A stretch of DNA of 64,000 bases, taken from NCBI RefSeq assembly GCF_900099785.1, contig NZ_FNDS01000007.1, forward strand, positions 310,001 through 374,000, given 5' to 3'. This DNA comes from Pseudomonas panipatensis. GTDB taxonomy: Bacteria > Pseudomonadota > Gammaproteobacteria > Pseudomonadales > Pseudomonadaceae. The notes under the pieces were generated by a model that searched no databases, had not been told where the DNA came from, and saw only the letters and a list, made by a program, of their open reading frames with translations. The position numbers and the translations under genes were made by a program. Shown one piece after another: positions 25,336 through 35,449 of the stretch (positions are counted from its first letter, which is position 1; every line of letters begins with the position of its first letter).

Positions 25336-25429
25336 GGGGCAAGACTCCCGTTGAGCGCGTAGTGCAAATAAGGGCCAGTGAAGTAGGTTCGCCCGCTAGC
25401 GGGTGGGCCTACTTCACCTGTCTTGCCCC
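25336..25429 (+). other. IncP (RP4/RK2)-like origin of transfer, oriT
   Basis: The minus strand reads GGTGAAGTAGGCCCACCCGC-TAGCGGG, then CCTTATT-GCAC, GCTCAACGGGA, nearly as in the RK2 oriT. The relaxase-accessory hairpin (arms 25378-25387 / 25408-25417, 10/10) is followed by CTTCACCTGTCTTGCCCC, equivalent to the RP4 nick region CTTCACCTATCCTGCCC. The predicted nick is on the plus strand between 25425 and 25426. An outer 10-bp inverted repeat (25336-25345 / 25420-25429) encloses it. A TraK-like gene is adjacent. Confidence 0.85.
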
Positions 25430-25443
25430 GCATTTCATAGCAA

Positions 25444-25496
25444 TTGTAGGCCTACAAAGAGCGATTGCTGATTGCCATTCTGGCGATCAGCAATCG
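25444..25496. repeat. palindrome and hairpin between oriT and traK-like gene
   Basis: A perfect 14-bp palindrome TTGTAGGCCTACAA (25444-25457), then a long hairpin with 11-bp arms CGATTGCTGAT/ATCAGCAATCG plus an inner GCCA/TGGC (25462-25496). It may terminate the traK-like transcript or be a relaxosome protein site. Confidence 0.6.
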
Positions 25497-25564
25497 TTGA
25501 ACACCAAATGTACGATAATTGAACAGAATTTTTGGGGTTTGAACGCCAGGGTTGGGTTTGAATC

Positions 25565-25978
25565 TCATGGTAATTGCTTTTTGGAGGATTTGGCTTTGAA
25601 CACAAAAGCGGCGTCATCAGCTTTGGGCTGGGCGTGAGGTGCAGACGCTTCCTTTGTCCGGTCGTCGATAGCGTTAGCTGATGTCGGACTATCGATCAGT
25701 TGGCGCGCGTATCTCCGGAAGGCTTGGTAGGTGAATGAGACGCGGTTTTCGTCGAATAAGGTTTTCCAGATGGCCAATAGCGACCAGCCTTCCGTGTACG
25801 CCTGCTGGATCTCCAATCGCAGAGAAAGAAATACGCTGCGATTACGTGCCGCGACGCTGGCATTTGGTTTTCGAAGGACGCGCTCGGCAACGCGTTCAGA
25901 AAGACTCTTGGTTTGGGGCGTCTGTTGCTTGAGTGGTGTCGCTACGTCGTTGCGCGTCGTCGTTGTGTTGATTGACAT
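25565..25978 (-). CDS. TraK-like oriT-binding mobilization protein
   Basis: 137 residues; start at ATG 25978 preceded by AAGGAACGG. The core LRLEIQQAYTEGWSLLAIWKTLFDENRVSFTYQAFRRYARQ matches TraK of IncP plasmids, which binds and bends oriT DNA in the relaxosome. Position next to an RP4-like oriT supports this strongly. Unlike RP4, its 3' end, not its 5' end, faces oriT, so the module is rearranged. No relaxase gene (TraI) or TraJ is present in the island. Confidence 0.8.
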   Translation of the reverse strand: MSINTTTTRNDVATPLKQQTPQTKSLSERVAERVLRKPNASVAARNRSVFLSLRLEIQQAYTEGWSLLAIWKTLFDENRVSFTYQAFRRYARQLIDSPTSANAIDDRTKEASAPHAQPKADDAAFVFKAKSSKKQLP

Positions 25979-26065
25979 ATCCGTTCCTTGAGCGCAGTTG
26001 GCGCCGCTGGGGCAGAGGGGCCTTTCTAGCCTTGGCCATTGCAAATCATTAAGCGCGGGGCACCG

Positions 26066-26845
26066 TCAATTACGGCGCTTGGGTCCGCTTTGCCTCTTGA
26101 GTAGCTCCAGTAATTCTCGAAGGGTTTGGCGGCCTATACGATCCTCCTGCTCGCTATGGCGATTTCGCGTGCCGGCAGTCGTGCTTAGCTTTCGCTGTCG
26201 TTCCTTGGCGTTGGAAACAAATCTGCCTTGCTGAGCTACTTCCACCAATTTTCGAAGTAGTCCTATGGGGTTTCGGACGCGGCCTGCCGAAATCAGGGCG
26301 GCAACCTCATCGAGGACGAGTTGCCGCTGCTCTGCAGGGCATTGACGGATCAGCTTCTGAGCTGCAAGCCGATTGGTGCCGGATAACCCATCGGGAAATA
26401 CGAGCGGCGGGGCCTTCTCGTTTTGCGCTGTTGTAGATTCTTTTATGGTTCCTAATGGTTGGGCTGACGCAGGCGTCACCCTTTTGCTACCTCTGTTGTC
26501 ATCCTTTTGGGCCTGGTGCGTCAGGGTTTCGTCTGCTTTTGGAAGAAAGGGTGACAAGTTGTCAGGGTTAGTTATCCACAGGGGGTTGACCCTATACTCT
26601 GTGGCAAATCCGCGCCCCCCATTACCGTTCCGAACCGTGAGTAGCCATCCCCGTTCACGCATCTGGGCAAGATACCGGCGAACGTTGCGCTCGCTTTGAC
26701 GAGTCTTCTTTGCGATGTACGCGACGCTGGGACGGATGTTGGTGCCGTCATCGTGTGCGTGGTCGGCATAGGCTAGTGCTGTAAGCAGCTCGCAGCCGCT
26801 CGCAGGGTAGTGCTCCCACACAAGGCTTGAGATTTTTATGCTCAT
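26066..26845 (-). CDS. helix-turn-helix replication/regulatory protein of the island
   Basis: 259 residues from ATG 26845 (MSIKISSLVWEHYPA). Residues ~5-90 form a winged HTH of the replication-initiator-like HTH_36 type (CELLTALAYADHA ... IRPSVAYIAKKTRQSERNVRRYLAQMRERGWL). The rest is polar, with a basic C-terminus. Proteins of this type are common in integrative mobilizable elements of Pseudomonas, and a role in element replication or regulation is likely but unproven. It follows the small HTH gene at 26878 and precedes the traK-like gene. Confidence 0.65.
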   Translation of the reverse strand: MSIKISSLVWEHYPASGCELLTALAYADHAHDDGTNIRPSVAYIAKKTRQSERNVRRYLAQMRERGWLLTVRNGNGGRGFATEYRVNPLWITNPDNLSPFLPKADETLTHQAQKDDNRGSKRVTPASAQPLGTIKESTTAQNEKAPPLVFPDGLSGTNRLAAQKLIRQCPAEQRQLVLDEVAALISAGRVRNPIGLLRKLVEVAQQGRFVSNAKERQRKLSTTAGTRNRHSEQEDRIGRQTLRELLELLKRQSGPKRRN

Positions 26846-26877
26846 GATCAAGACGCTTCTAAATAGGGGCTGATGGG

Positions 26878-27105
26878 TTAGTCGATGATTCCTTCGTCGA
26901 TCAATCTCGCTATATCCGCCGTCCGAAATAGCACCCGGCGTCCCCATTTCCTCTTGGCGGCATTGATGCTGCGAGCCCACTCGGTTCTGTTGTCAGAGAG
27001 CGTAATGCGCAGAGCTTCCGGGCTGCGATGCATGACTTCGCCAAGCTGCTCGTAGGTCATCAAGATCCCGCATTGCTCGGTCAGAATTTCTTGAGTTGTG
27101 GACAT
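26878..27105 (-). CDS. small HTH protein (excisionase/AlpA-like)
   Basis: 75 residues from ATG 27105, with GGAG 9 bases upstream. It contains a predicted helix-turn-helix, MTYEQLGEVMHRSPEALRITL, and ends with WGRRVLFRTADIARLID, the form of excisionase-like DNA-binding proteins that read a motif and then specify orientation. Its place near the integrase and ahead of the HTH/traK genes suits a recombination-direction or regulatory factor. Confidence 0.6.
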   Translation of the reverse strand: MSTTQEILTEQCGILMTYEQLGEVMHRSPEALRITLSDNRTEWARSINAAKRKWGRRVLFRTADIARLIDEGIID

Positions 27106-27267
27106 GTTGGTACTCCTTGGTTCAGTTACGGATAATCCTAGGAGCATCAGTTAGTCTGTTTTAAGAGCTAAAATTTGCCACTTGAAATATCGTTAAGTCC
27201 CCGTTTCTACTGGACTTCAGCGATTTTTCGTCGTTTTTATGAATTTAGCGTCCGGGGATTTTTTAGC

Positions 27268-28230
27268 ATGCATGCCGAAGGCATTCAGCGGCAGTTGGAA
27301 GAGATTGAGTTTGTCCTCTGCATGAGGTACCGGTGGTTGCGTGTGCCGGCATGGCGCCCGCTTGTGGCTGATATTGCACGGCAGGCAGCAACTGAGGCTT
27401 TGAAGCCAATTATTTTCAGGCAAGTTCTCAGGAGGCATACGAGTCGAGTTTTAGAGGGCATAGAGCGTTGCTCTGATATTGCAGATCGCCAGCGGCTGAT
27501 TGACGGGTTGTGCTCAGTTCTTGTGTTCTTGAATGGGCGGAAGCTGAGTTGGGAATCCTTCAGCGAGTTGGGCCACTCTTTGAGCCTCAGCCCGGCGTCA
27601 CCAGATCTGCTAGTTTCTCTCGGCCAGCTAATGAGCTTGGCTGAAGCTATCAACGTGGTTTTGGGGTATGCCAACGACCCCCCACGTCCTCGCTTTTGCG
27701 CGATGTGCTGGCGATTCGTTTTGAGTGGGGAGAAATACTGCAGGACGCATCGTGTCCCTGTCAGTGGTACCGGTTGGCAGGGGAGGCAAGGCCATGACAG
27801 CTACTGGTCCGGCCGAAAGCTACTACCGCAGTTCAACGACGGTATCCGTAAGCTCTCCAGTCAAGCAAGAAAGGAGCAGTTGCGATCACACTGGAAGGAG
27901 GTCGTCGAGGCTGCTCAGATCGTTCCATGGCTTGAACGCCATAGGCCTCTGGTTTGGCAGTTTGTGATGGGGCATTTAGCGAACCTGGAAGGGGGCGCTG
28001 TACTGCCAGTCATCATCCAAGCGTTAGATGAGCACAACCTGGAGGTTGGGGCTCTGCGCGAACAGAGAGCGGCTTTCCATCGCTCACTTTTGGATGACCG
28101 GAAGGCCGCTTTTGATCTTCTGCTTCGAGCCGAAGCATGGCTTGGCGCCGCTGCGGAGCGTCGAGCTGGATGGGGCGGGGGGAGGGAGGGGGCCGGGAGG
28201 CCCCGGAAGGCTACCAACTCAGCGCTGTAG
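27268..28230 (+). CDS. island protein with a CxxC...CxxH zinc-finger-like motif, function unknown
   Basis: 320 residues from ATG 27268 (GGGGA upstream). Mostly helical; in the middle (~146-163) is a CAMCWRFVLSGEKYCRTH motif that looks like a structural zinc site. The C-terminal region is rich in Arg/Ala with a final Gly/Arg tail (GWGGGREGAGRPRK). No family recognised with confidence; similar length genes sit between HTH and integrase in Pseudomonas mobilizable islands. Divergent from the excisionase-like gene. Confidence 0.6.
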   Translation: MHAEGIQRQLEEIEFVLCMRYRWLRVPAWRPLVADIARQAATEALKPIIFRQVLRRHTSRVLEGIERCSDIADRQRLIDGLCSVLVFLNGRKLSWESFSELGHSLSLSPASPDLLVSLGQLMSLAEAINVVLGYANDPPRPRFCAMCWRFVLSGEKYCRTHRVPVSGTGWQGRQGHDSYWSGRKLLPQFNDGIRKLSSQARKEQLRSHWKEVVEAAQIVPWLERHRPLVWQFVMGHLANLEGGAVLPVIIQALDEHNLEVGALREQRAAFHRSLLDDRKAAFDLLLRAEAWLGAAAERRAGWGGGREGAGRPRKATNSAL

Positions 28231-28317
28231 CTATAGGGGCAGGAGCATAGAGTTCTAGCCAATGGATGCCGATGCTCGAGGTCTCAGCGGGCTAGGCGAA
28301 TCAGTATGGCGTGCCGC

Positions 28318-29391
28318 TCAAGGCGTATTACGCTGACGTTCTAGCTTGTCCAGCTTGCCGACAAGATCCTCTGCCCGCAGGTGTGTGTAACGCTTGAGCA
28401 TCTGCATTGATTTGTGGCCGCTAATAGCAGAGACCTCCTGGTCGGATAGGCCCCCCTCGACCAGTCGACTGACTGCCTCGTGGCGCAGGTCGTGGAAGCG
28501 CAGATCAGGCATGCCGAGATTCTTCTTCAGCAGTCCCCAGGTTTTGGTGAATGCATACGGGCGGCGCTTCTCGTCTTTCCCTGGCTCGCCAAAGAACACC
28601 AAGTTGCAATCCTTGGGGCGAATGGGATTTGCCAGCGCGGCCTTGAAGGCCTCGGTTGCCAGCTTGGAAAGGGGGACGGTACGTGCACTGTCGTTCTTGG
28701 TGTCTGCGAGGCGCACTACGCGCTTTTTAAGGTCGACCTGGTGGCAGCGCAGGCCGGTGATCTCCGACGAGCGCATGCCCGTTTCAAGAGCAATGCGGAC
28801 GATCCAGCCCAGCATTGGGTTGCTGTGATTGTTCACGGCTGCGAGCAGACGTCTTTCCTCATCTGCGGAAAGGCGACGATCACGGCCGTCTCCTGGGCTG
28901 GGCTTGCGGATATTCAATACCGGATTGAAAGTCAGACCCAGCCCCCACTCCTGGATAGCGACGGTGAAGAGGTGGCTGAGCAGAGCGAGTTCAAGCCGCA
29001 CGGTGTTGTTGCTGGTGAGGACGCCGCGCTTGCTCAGGGTGCCGAGTCGTGTGTCGCGGTAGTTGGCGATGATCTCGGAGGAGAGGGCGGCCAGCGAGTA
29101 TTTACCCAGGTGTTGGGTCAGCTGCATCGCCTTTGTGGCTTCGGCCTTGCGCGTAGTCGGCTTCTTACTCGGCGTCACCTCGGCCAAGTAGCGCTCCAGA
29201 GCCTTTTCCAGCGTCAGACGCTCGGAGCCGCTCCGTTGGATATATACGCCGCGCACCATTTCGTCTTCGGTGCGACGTGCCCAATCTTCGGCGTCACGCT
29301 TGGTGCGGAAGGTTTTGGCATTGGTCGGCCAGCCGGTTTTGCGTACTACGGCTTTCCAGGTACCGGCAGGGGTTTTGACGATTGTGGCCAT
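28318..29391 (-). CDS. tyrosine recombinase (integrase) of the island
   Basis: 357 residues. I start at ATG 29391 (MATIVKTPAGTWKAVVRK) because the longer frame runs back into the tRNA. Domains: N-terminal arm-binding, core-binding (~55-155), catalytic (~170-345) with Arg207 (TGMRSSE), His300/Arg303 (HDLRH), His326 (GHKS) and nucleophile Tyr335 (KRYTHL). It would catalyse integration at the tRNA 3' end, and all catalytic residues are intact. Located 127 bases from the tRNA gene, as is typical for islands of this kind. Confidence 0.93.
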   Translation of the reverse strand: MATIVKTPAGTWKAVVRKTGWPTNAKTFRTKRDAEDWARRTEDEMVRGVYIQRSGSERLTLEKALERYLAEVTPSKKPTTRKAEATKAMQLTQHLGKYSLAALSSEIIANYRDTRLGTLSKRGVLTSNNTVRLELALLSHLFTVAIQEWGLGLTFNPVLNIRKPSPGDGRDRRLSADEERRLLAAVNNHSNPMLGWIVRIALETGMRSSEITGLRCHQVDLKKRVVRLADTKNDSARTVPLSKLATEAFKAALANPIRPKDCNLVFFGEPGKDEKRRPYAFTKTWGLLKKNLGMPDLRFHDLRHEAVSRLVEGGLSDQEVSAISGHKSMQMLKRYTHLRAEDLVGKLDKLERQRNTP

Positions 29392-29490
29392 CTGAAAGGA
29401 CTCCAAAGGCAGGCTGGCGTACCAGCACTGTACCGATTTTGTACCTTTGGACCAAAGGACTGATCCTGACGCCACTACCGGAAAGAGGGC

Positions 29491-29513
29491 AAAGCCGCGC
29501 AGTGCGCGGCTTT
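29491..29513 (-). terminator. terminator downstream of the tRNA gene
   Basis: Stem AAAGCCGCGC/GCGCGGCTTT with a 3-base loop, 5 bases beyond the tRNA CCA end on the minus strand. It is a near copy of the terminator at 18025-18050, so the duplicated segment reaches further than the 50-bp core. Confidence 0.8.
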
Positions 29514-29514
29514 G

Positions 29515-29564
29515 AAGGTGGTGGGCCCACACGGACTCGAACCGTGGACCAAAGGATTATGAGT
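29515..29564 (-). other. proximal attachment site of the island, within the tRNA gene
   Basis: Direct-repeat partner of 18058-18107 (49/50). Covers the tRNA 3' half from the anticodon loop to beyond CCA, so integration preserved an intact tRNA. Confidence 0.92.
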
Positions 29565-29595
29565 CCTCTGCTCTAACCGACTGAGCTATAGGCCC
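29519..29595 (-). tRNA. tRNA with CAU anticodon (tRNA-Ile2 or tRNA-Met)
   Basis: 77 bases including an encoded CCA. Acceptor arms GGGCCTA/TGGGCCC pair fully (one G-U), D-arm AGCTCAG...GAGC, anticodon CAT at 29559-29561 (complement), T-loop GGTTCGAGTCC. A CAU tRNA of this kind is either elongator Met or, after lysidine modification of the wobble base by TilS, Ile2 for AUA. I cannot decide with certainty; P. aeruginosa has a CAU tRNA at the same place. It is the integration target of the island. Confidence 0.88.
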
Positions 29596-29611
29596 CCAGA
29601 AGGCCGGCGGA

Positions 29612-32600
29612 TTATACCGGCGTGCTGCGTGGTGCGCCAATTGGATGCAGTGGCGTGAGGAAGCGGCTGGCGAACTGGTCGGCGGGCAGGGGGGCGCTGA
29701 GGGCGTAGCCCTGGACCTGGTCGCAGCCTTCTCCGGCGAGGAAGCGGGCTTGTTCTTCGCGCTCCACGCCTTCGGCGATGACGGTCAGGTTCATGCTGCG
29801 GCCGAGGGCGATGATGGCGCGGGTGATGGCGGCGTCGTGGGGGTCGTCCGGCAGGCCGTGGATGAAGGACTGGTCGATCTTGAGGATGTCCAGCGGCAGT
29901 TGCTTGAGGTAGCTGAGCGAGGAGTAGCCGGTGCCGAAGTCGTCGATCGCCAGTTGCAGGCCAAGGCGCTTGAGAGCGTGCAGGGTGGCCACGGCTTCTT
30001 CGGTCTGGCGCATCAGGAAGTTCTCGGTGATTTCCAGTTGCAGGCGCGGTGCATACAGGTTGTAGCGCTGCAGCAGTTGGTGGACCTGTTCCACCAGGTT
30101 GGCCTGGTGCAGTTGCGCGCCGGCGAGGTTGACCGACAGTGGGCCGAAGGCGGCGTGGCTTTGCTGCCAGCGGCTCATTTGCTGGCAGGCTTCTTCGAGC
30201 ACCCAGGCGCCCAGCGGCAGGATCAGCCCGGTTTCTTCGGCCAGGGGGATGAAGCGGTCCGGCGGGATGATGCCGTATTGCGGATGGTGCCAGCGGATCA
30301 GTGCTTCCGCGCCGACCAGTTCGCCGCTCGCCAGGGCCTGCTTGGGCTGGTAGTAGAGCTGCATCTGGTGGGTTTCCAGGGCGCGGCGCAGTTCGTGTTC
30401 CAGGGCCATGCGTTCGGTGGCTTGGGAAGTCAGTTCATGGGTGTAGTACTCGACACGGTTGCGGCCTTTGGCCTTGGCCCGGTACATGGCGGCGTCGGCG
30501 TTCTTGACCAGGGTGGCGACGTCCTGGCCGTCGCTGGGGAACAGGCTGATGCCGATGCTGGCGCTGGCGAAGAATTCCTGGTCGCCGGTATCGAAGGGTT
30601 TGCCGAAGCATTGCAGCAGTTTGTTCGCCACGTGGCCGGCGTCCTGCGGCTGGTGCAGGCCGGGCAGGAGGATGATGAATTCGTCACCGCCCAGGCGCGC
30701 CACGGTGTCGATGTCGCGCAGTTGCTCGCGCAGGCGTTGGGCGATGGACTTCAGCAGCAGGTCACCGACCGGGTGGCCGAGGCTGTCGTTGATGTGTTTG
30801 AAGCGGTCGAGGTCGAGGAACAGCACGGCGCCTTGCAGGTGTTCTTCTTCGGCGTCCTTGAGGGCGCTGGTCAGGCGGCTTTCGAAGAGCAGGCGATTGG
30901 GCAGGCCGGTGAGCGGGTCGTGGTGGGCTTGGTAGTCCAGGCGTGCCTGGGCGTACTTGAGTGTCGAGATGTCGGCGAACACGCCGACGAAGTGGCTGAT
31001 CTCGCCAGCGCCATCGCGCACGGCGCTGATGGTCAGCCACTCCGGGTACAGCTCGCCGCTCTTGCGCCGGTTCCAGATTTCGCCCTGCCAGTGGCCGTCG
31101 GCGGTCAGGTGGTGCCACATGGCGAGGTAGAAGCTGCTGTCGTGCTGCCCCGAGGAGAGCAGGCGCGGCGATTGGCCGAGCACTTCGTCTTCGCCATAGC
31201 CGGTGATTTCGCTGAAGGCGCGGTTGACCGCGATGATGCGTTGTGCGGCGTCGGTGATCATCACGCCTTCGGCGGTGCTCTCGAAGACGGTGGCGGCCAG
31301 GGTGAGCTTTTCCTGCATCTGCTGGCGTTCGGTGATGTCGCGGGCGATGGTCAGCAGGCAGTCGTCGCCGCCGATGACGATGTGGTGCGCCGACAGTTCG
31401 CAAAGTCGCGCGGCGCCGTTGCGGTTGCGGATGAAGGCGGAGAAGTCCTGCACGGTGTCGGTCTGGCTGATCTTCTGCAGCAGCCGTTGGCGGTCGTCCG
31501 GGTTGACCCACAGCCCCAGTTCCAGGGTCGAGCTGTCGGCGACTTCGTCGCGGTCGTAGCCGGTGATGCGGGTGAAGCCTTCGTTGACTTCCAGCAGCCG
31601 GCCGTCGCTGATGCGGGTGATCAGCAGGCCATCGGGAGAGGCGTGGAAGGCCTTGGCGAATTTTTCCTCGGAGGCGCGCAGTTGTTCTTGGGTTTGCTTG
31701 AGCTGCGAGATGTTGCGCACCACCACGACCAGCGCCGGGGTGTCGTCGAGGATGATGTGTTGCGCCGAGAGCAGGCCGGTGAAGCGGCTGCCGTCGCGGC
31801 GTTGCAGGGTGGTCTCGATGTTGTCGAGGTTCTCGCCCTGCAGGCGCGCGAGCATGTGCGGCCCGGTGCCGGATTCGCCCCAGATGTGCAGTTCGGTGGC
31901 GGTTCGCCCGAGCGCTTCGTTGGCGGGGATGCCGATCTGCTGCTCGAAGGTGCTGTTCACCGCCAGCAGGCTGCCATCTTCGAGGCAGGCGAGGACGATG
32001 ATGTCCGGGCAGTGGTGGAACACCGAGGCGAATTTCTGCTCGGACAGGCGCAGCGCTTGTTCGGTGCGCTTGGCTTCGGTGATGTCGATCATCAGGCCGC
32101 GCAGGATCAGTTCATCGCCGTGCTTGATGAGGGTGATGATGTCGCGTATCCACACTACCCGGCCGTCGGCGGCGAGCATGCGGTAGTCCATGCTGTGGTT
32201 ACGCCCTGCCTGGCTTTCCGAGAGGCAGTAGTTGATGGCCGTCTCGGCGTCGTCCGGGTACAGCGTGCGTTGCCAGAAGCCGGGCTCCAGCCATTCGCTG
32301 AGGGGGTAGCCGAGCAGTGCCTGGGCGTGCGGCGAGACGTAGGTGAAGCGGTTTTCCGCGAGGCGCATTTCCCAGGCGATGGCGGCCAGGCTCTCGACCA
32401 GGCCGCGGAAGTGCTGCGCGCTGTCGCGCAGGGCCTGTTCGAGCTTTTCACGGCGGCGCATTTCTCGGCGCAGACGGCGGTTCATGGCGGCCAGGATGGC
32501 GACCACGGCGATGCTCAGCAGCAACACTGGCAGGCCCATGCGGATGGCTTGCTGCCACTTCAGGTGGTTTTCCAGCAGGCTGCCGACCCAGGGCGTCTGC

Positions 32601-33343
32601 AGGGCTTCTATTTCAGCGCTGCTCAGGTCGGCGAAGACTTTGTCGAGAATCTCCACCAGCATCGCTTCACTGCGCGGCGCGGCCATGGCCAGTTGGAAGC
32701 GATAAGGCGTTTCACCAGTGATCTGCACGCCTTCCAGCTTGAGCTGGCGCAGGCTCCAGACGCTGGAGGGGAGGTCGCCGACGAAGGCGTCGACCTGGCC
32801 GATGGCCAGCGCTTGCAGGGCGGCGGTGACGCTGGGCAGTGGTTGCAGGTTGAGGTCTGGATGATTGGTGTTCAGCAGCGCTTGCGGGGCGTAGTGGTCG
32901 ACCACGGCCACCTTGAGGCCGTAGAGCTGCTCCAGGCTGCTGGGCATCGCACCGTCTTTGCGCCCAAGAATGACGATCGGGAAATCCAGGTAGGGGCGAG
33001 TGAAGCTCAGGTACTCGGTGCGTTCCGGCGTGGCCATGATGCCGGGGAGCAGGTCGACTTCGCCGCGCCTGGCCTGATCCAGCAGTTGGTTCCAGTCATT
33101 CGTTTGGGTTGGCAGCACTTCGATGTGCAGACGGTCGCGGATGACCTGTACATAGTCGGCTGCGAGGCCTTGGTAGCGGCCTTGGTCGTCGCGGAATTCA
33201 AAGGGGGACCAGGCGGCATTGACGCCCAGTCGCAACTGCGGATGTTGTTGCAGCCAGGCCTGCTCGTCCGCTGTCAGGGTGAGCGCGCCCGCCAGGGGAG
33301 GCCAGAATGCCAAGCACAACAGGACAGCCAGCAGACGCGGCAT
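29612..33343 (-). CDS. rmcA: RmcA-type dual GGDEF-EAL c-di-GMP enzyme with periplasmic sensor
   Basis: 1,243-residue inner-membrane protein. Order: signal peptide (1-21); periplasmic SBP_bac_3 binding domain (~37-255); membrane helix (~272-292); four PAS domains (about 305-420, 430-545, 553-665, 675-790); GGDEF with intact GGDEF motif at 885-889; EAL with EAL at 1013-1015 and C-terminal KIDQSFI. Length, architecture and the position next to rpoD match RmcA of P. aeruginosa, which tunes c-di-GMP, mainly as a phosphodiesterase, in response to redox and phenazine state and affects biofilm structure. All catalytic motifs are present. Separated from the island by only the tRNA. Confidence 0.9.
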   Translation of the reverse strand: MPRLLAVLLCLAFWPPLAGALTLTADEQAWLQQHPQLRLGVNAAWSPFEFRDDQGRYQGLAADYVQVIRDRLHIEVLPTQTNDWNQLLDQARRGEVDLLPGIMATPERTEYLSFTRPYLDFPIVILGRKDGAMPSSLEQLYGLKVAVVDHYAPQALLNTNHPDLNLQPLPSVTAALQALAIGQVDAFVGDLPSSVWSLRQLKLEGVQITGETPYRFQLAMAAPRSEAMLVEILDKVFADLSSAEIEALQTPWVGSLLENHLKWQQAIRMGLPVLLLSIAVVAILAAMNRRLRREMRRREKLEQALRDSAQHFRGLVESLAAIAWEMRLAENRFTYVSPHAQALLGYPLSEWLEPGFWQRTLYPDDAETAINYCLSESQAGRNHSMDYRMLAADGRVVWIRDIITLIKHGDELILRGLMIDITEAKRTEQALRLSEQKFASVFHHCPDIIVLACLEDGSLLAVNSTFEQQIGIPANEALGRTATELHIWGESGTGPHMLARLQGENLDNIETTLQRRDGSRFTGLLSAQHIILDDTPALVVVVRNISQLKQTQEQLRASEEKFAKAFHASPDGLLITRISDGRLLEVNEGFTRITGYDRDEVADSSTLELGLWVNPDDRQRLLQKISQTDTVQDFSAFIRNRNGAARLCELSAHHIVIGGDDCLLTIARDITERQQMQEKLTLAATVFESTAEGVMITDAAQRIIAVNRAFSEITGYGEDEVLGQSPRLLSSGQHDSSFYLAMWHHLTADGHWQGEIWNRRKSGELYPEWLTISAVRDGAGEISHFVGVFADISTLKYAQARLDYQAHHDPLTGLPNRLLFESRLTSALKDAEEEHLQGAVLFLDLDRFKHINDSLGHPVGDLLLKSIAQRLREQLRDIDTVARLGGDEFIILLPGLHQPQDAGHVANKLLQCFGKPFDTGDQEFFASASIGISLFPSDGQDVATLVKNADAAMYRAKAKGRNRVEYYTHELTSQATERMALEHELRRALETHQMQLYYQPKQALASGELVGAEALIRWHHPQYGIIPPDRFIPLAEETGLILPLGAWVLEEACQQMSRWQQSHAAFGPLSVNLAGAQLHQANLVEQVHQLLQRYNLYAPRLQLEITENFLMRQTEEAVATLHALKRLGLQLAIDDFGTGYSSLSYLKQLPLDILKIDQSFIHGLPDDPHDAAITRAIIALGRSMNLTVIAEGVEREEQARFLAGEGCDQVQGYALSAPLPADQFASRFLTPLHPIGAPRSTPV

Positions 33344-33501
33344 GGGGGGCCTCGATCCAAGGGAATATGGCGAAGTGTAGTCGTGCCGTTGGTCAGTCAG
33401 AAACCCCTGATAATCAAGTGTGAGCGGTCAATGTATGGCTTTTTGCCGCCAGGCGCCCGGGGCGGTGATTCGCGCGGTGGAAATGTGGCGGGGGCAGAAA
33501 G

Positions 33502-33529
33502 AAAAACCCCCGGCTGGGCCGGGGGTTTT
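33502..33529 (-). terminator. rpoD terminator
   Basis: Stem AAAACCCCCGGC/GCCGGGGGTTTT with a 4-base loop, three bases past the rpoD stop; T run on the minus strand. Confidence 0.9.
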
Positions 33530-33532
33530 CTA

Positions 33533-35383
<1,851 letters not shown>

Positions 35384-35449
35384 AACACCCTATCCACTGA
35401 AGGTCTTGGCGGGCAAAAACAAGCTGACCATTATAGCCGAGAGATGACC

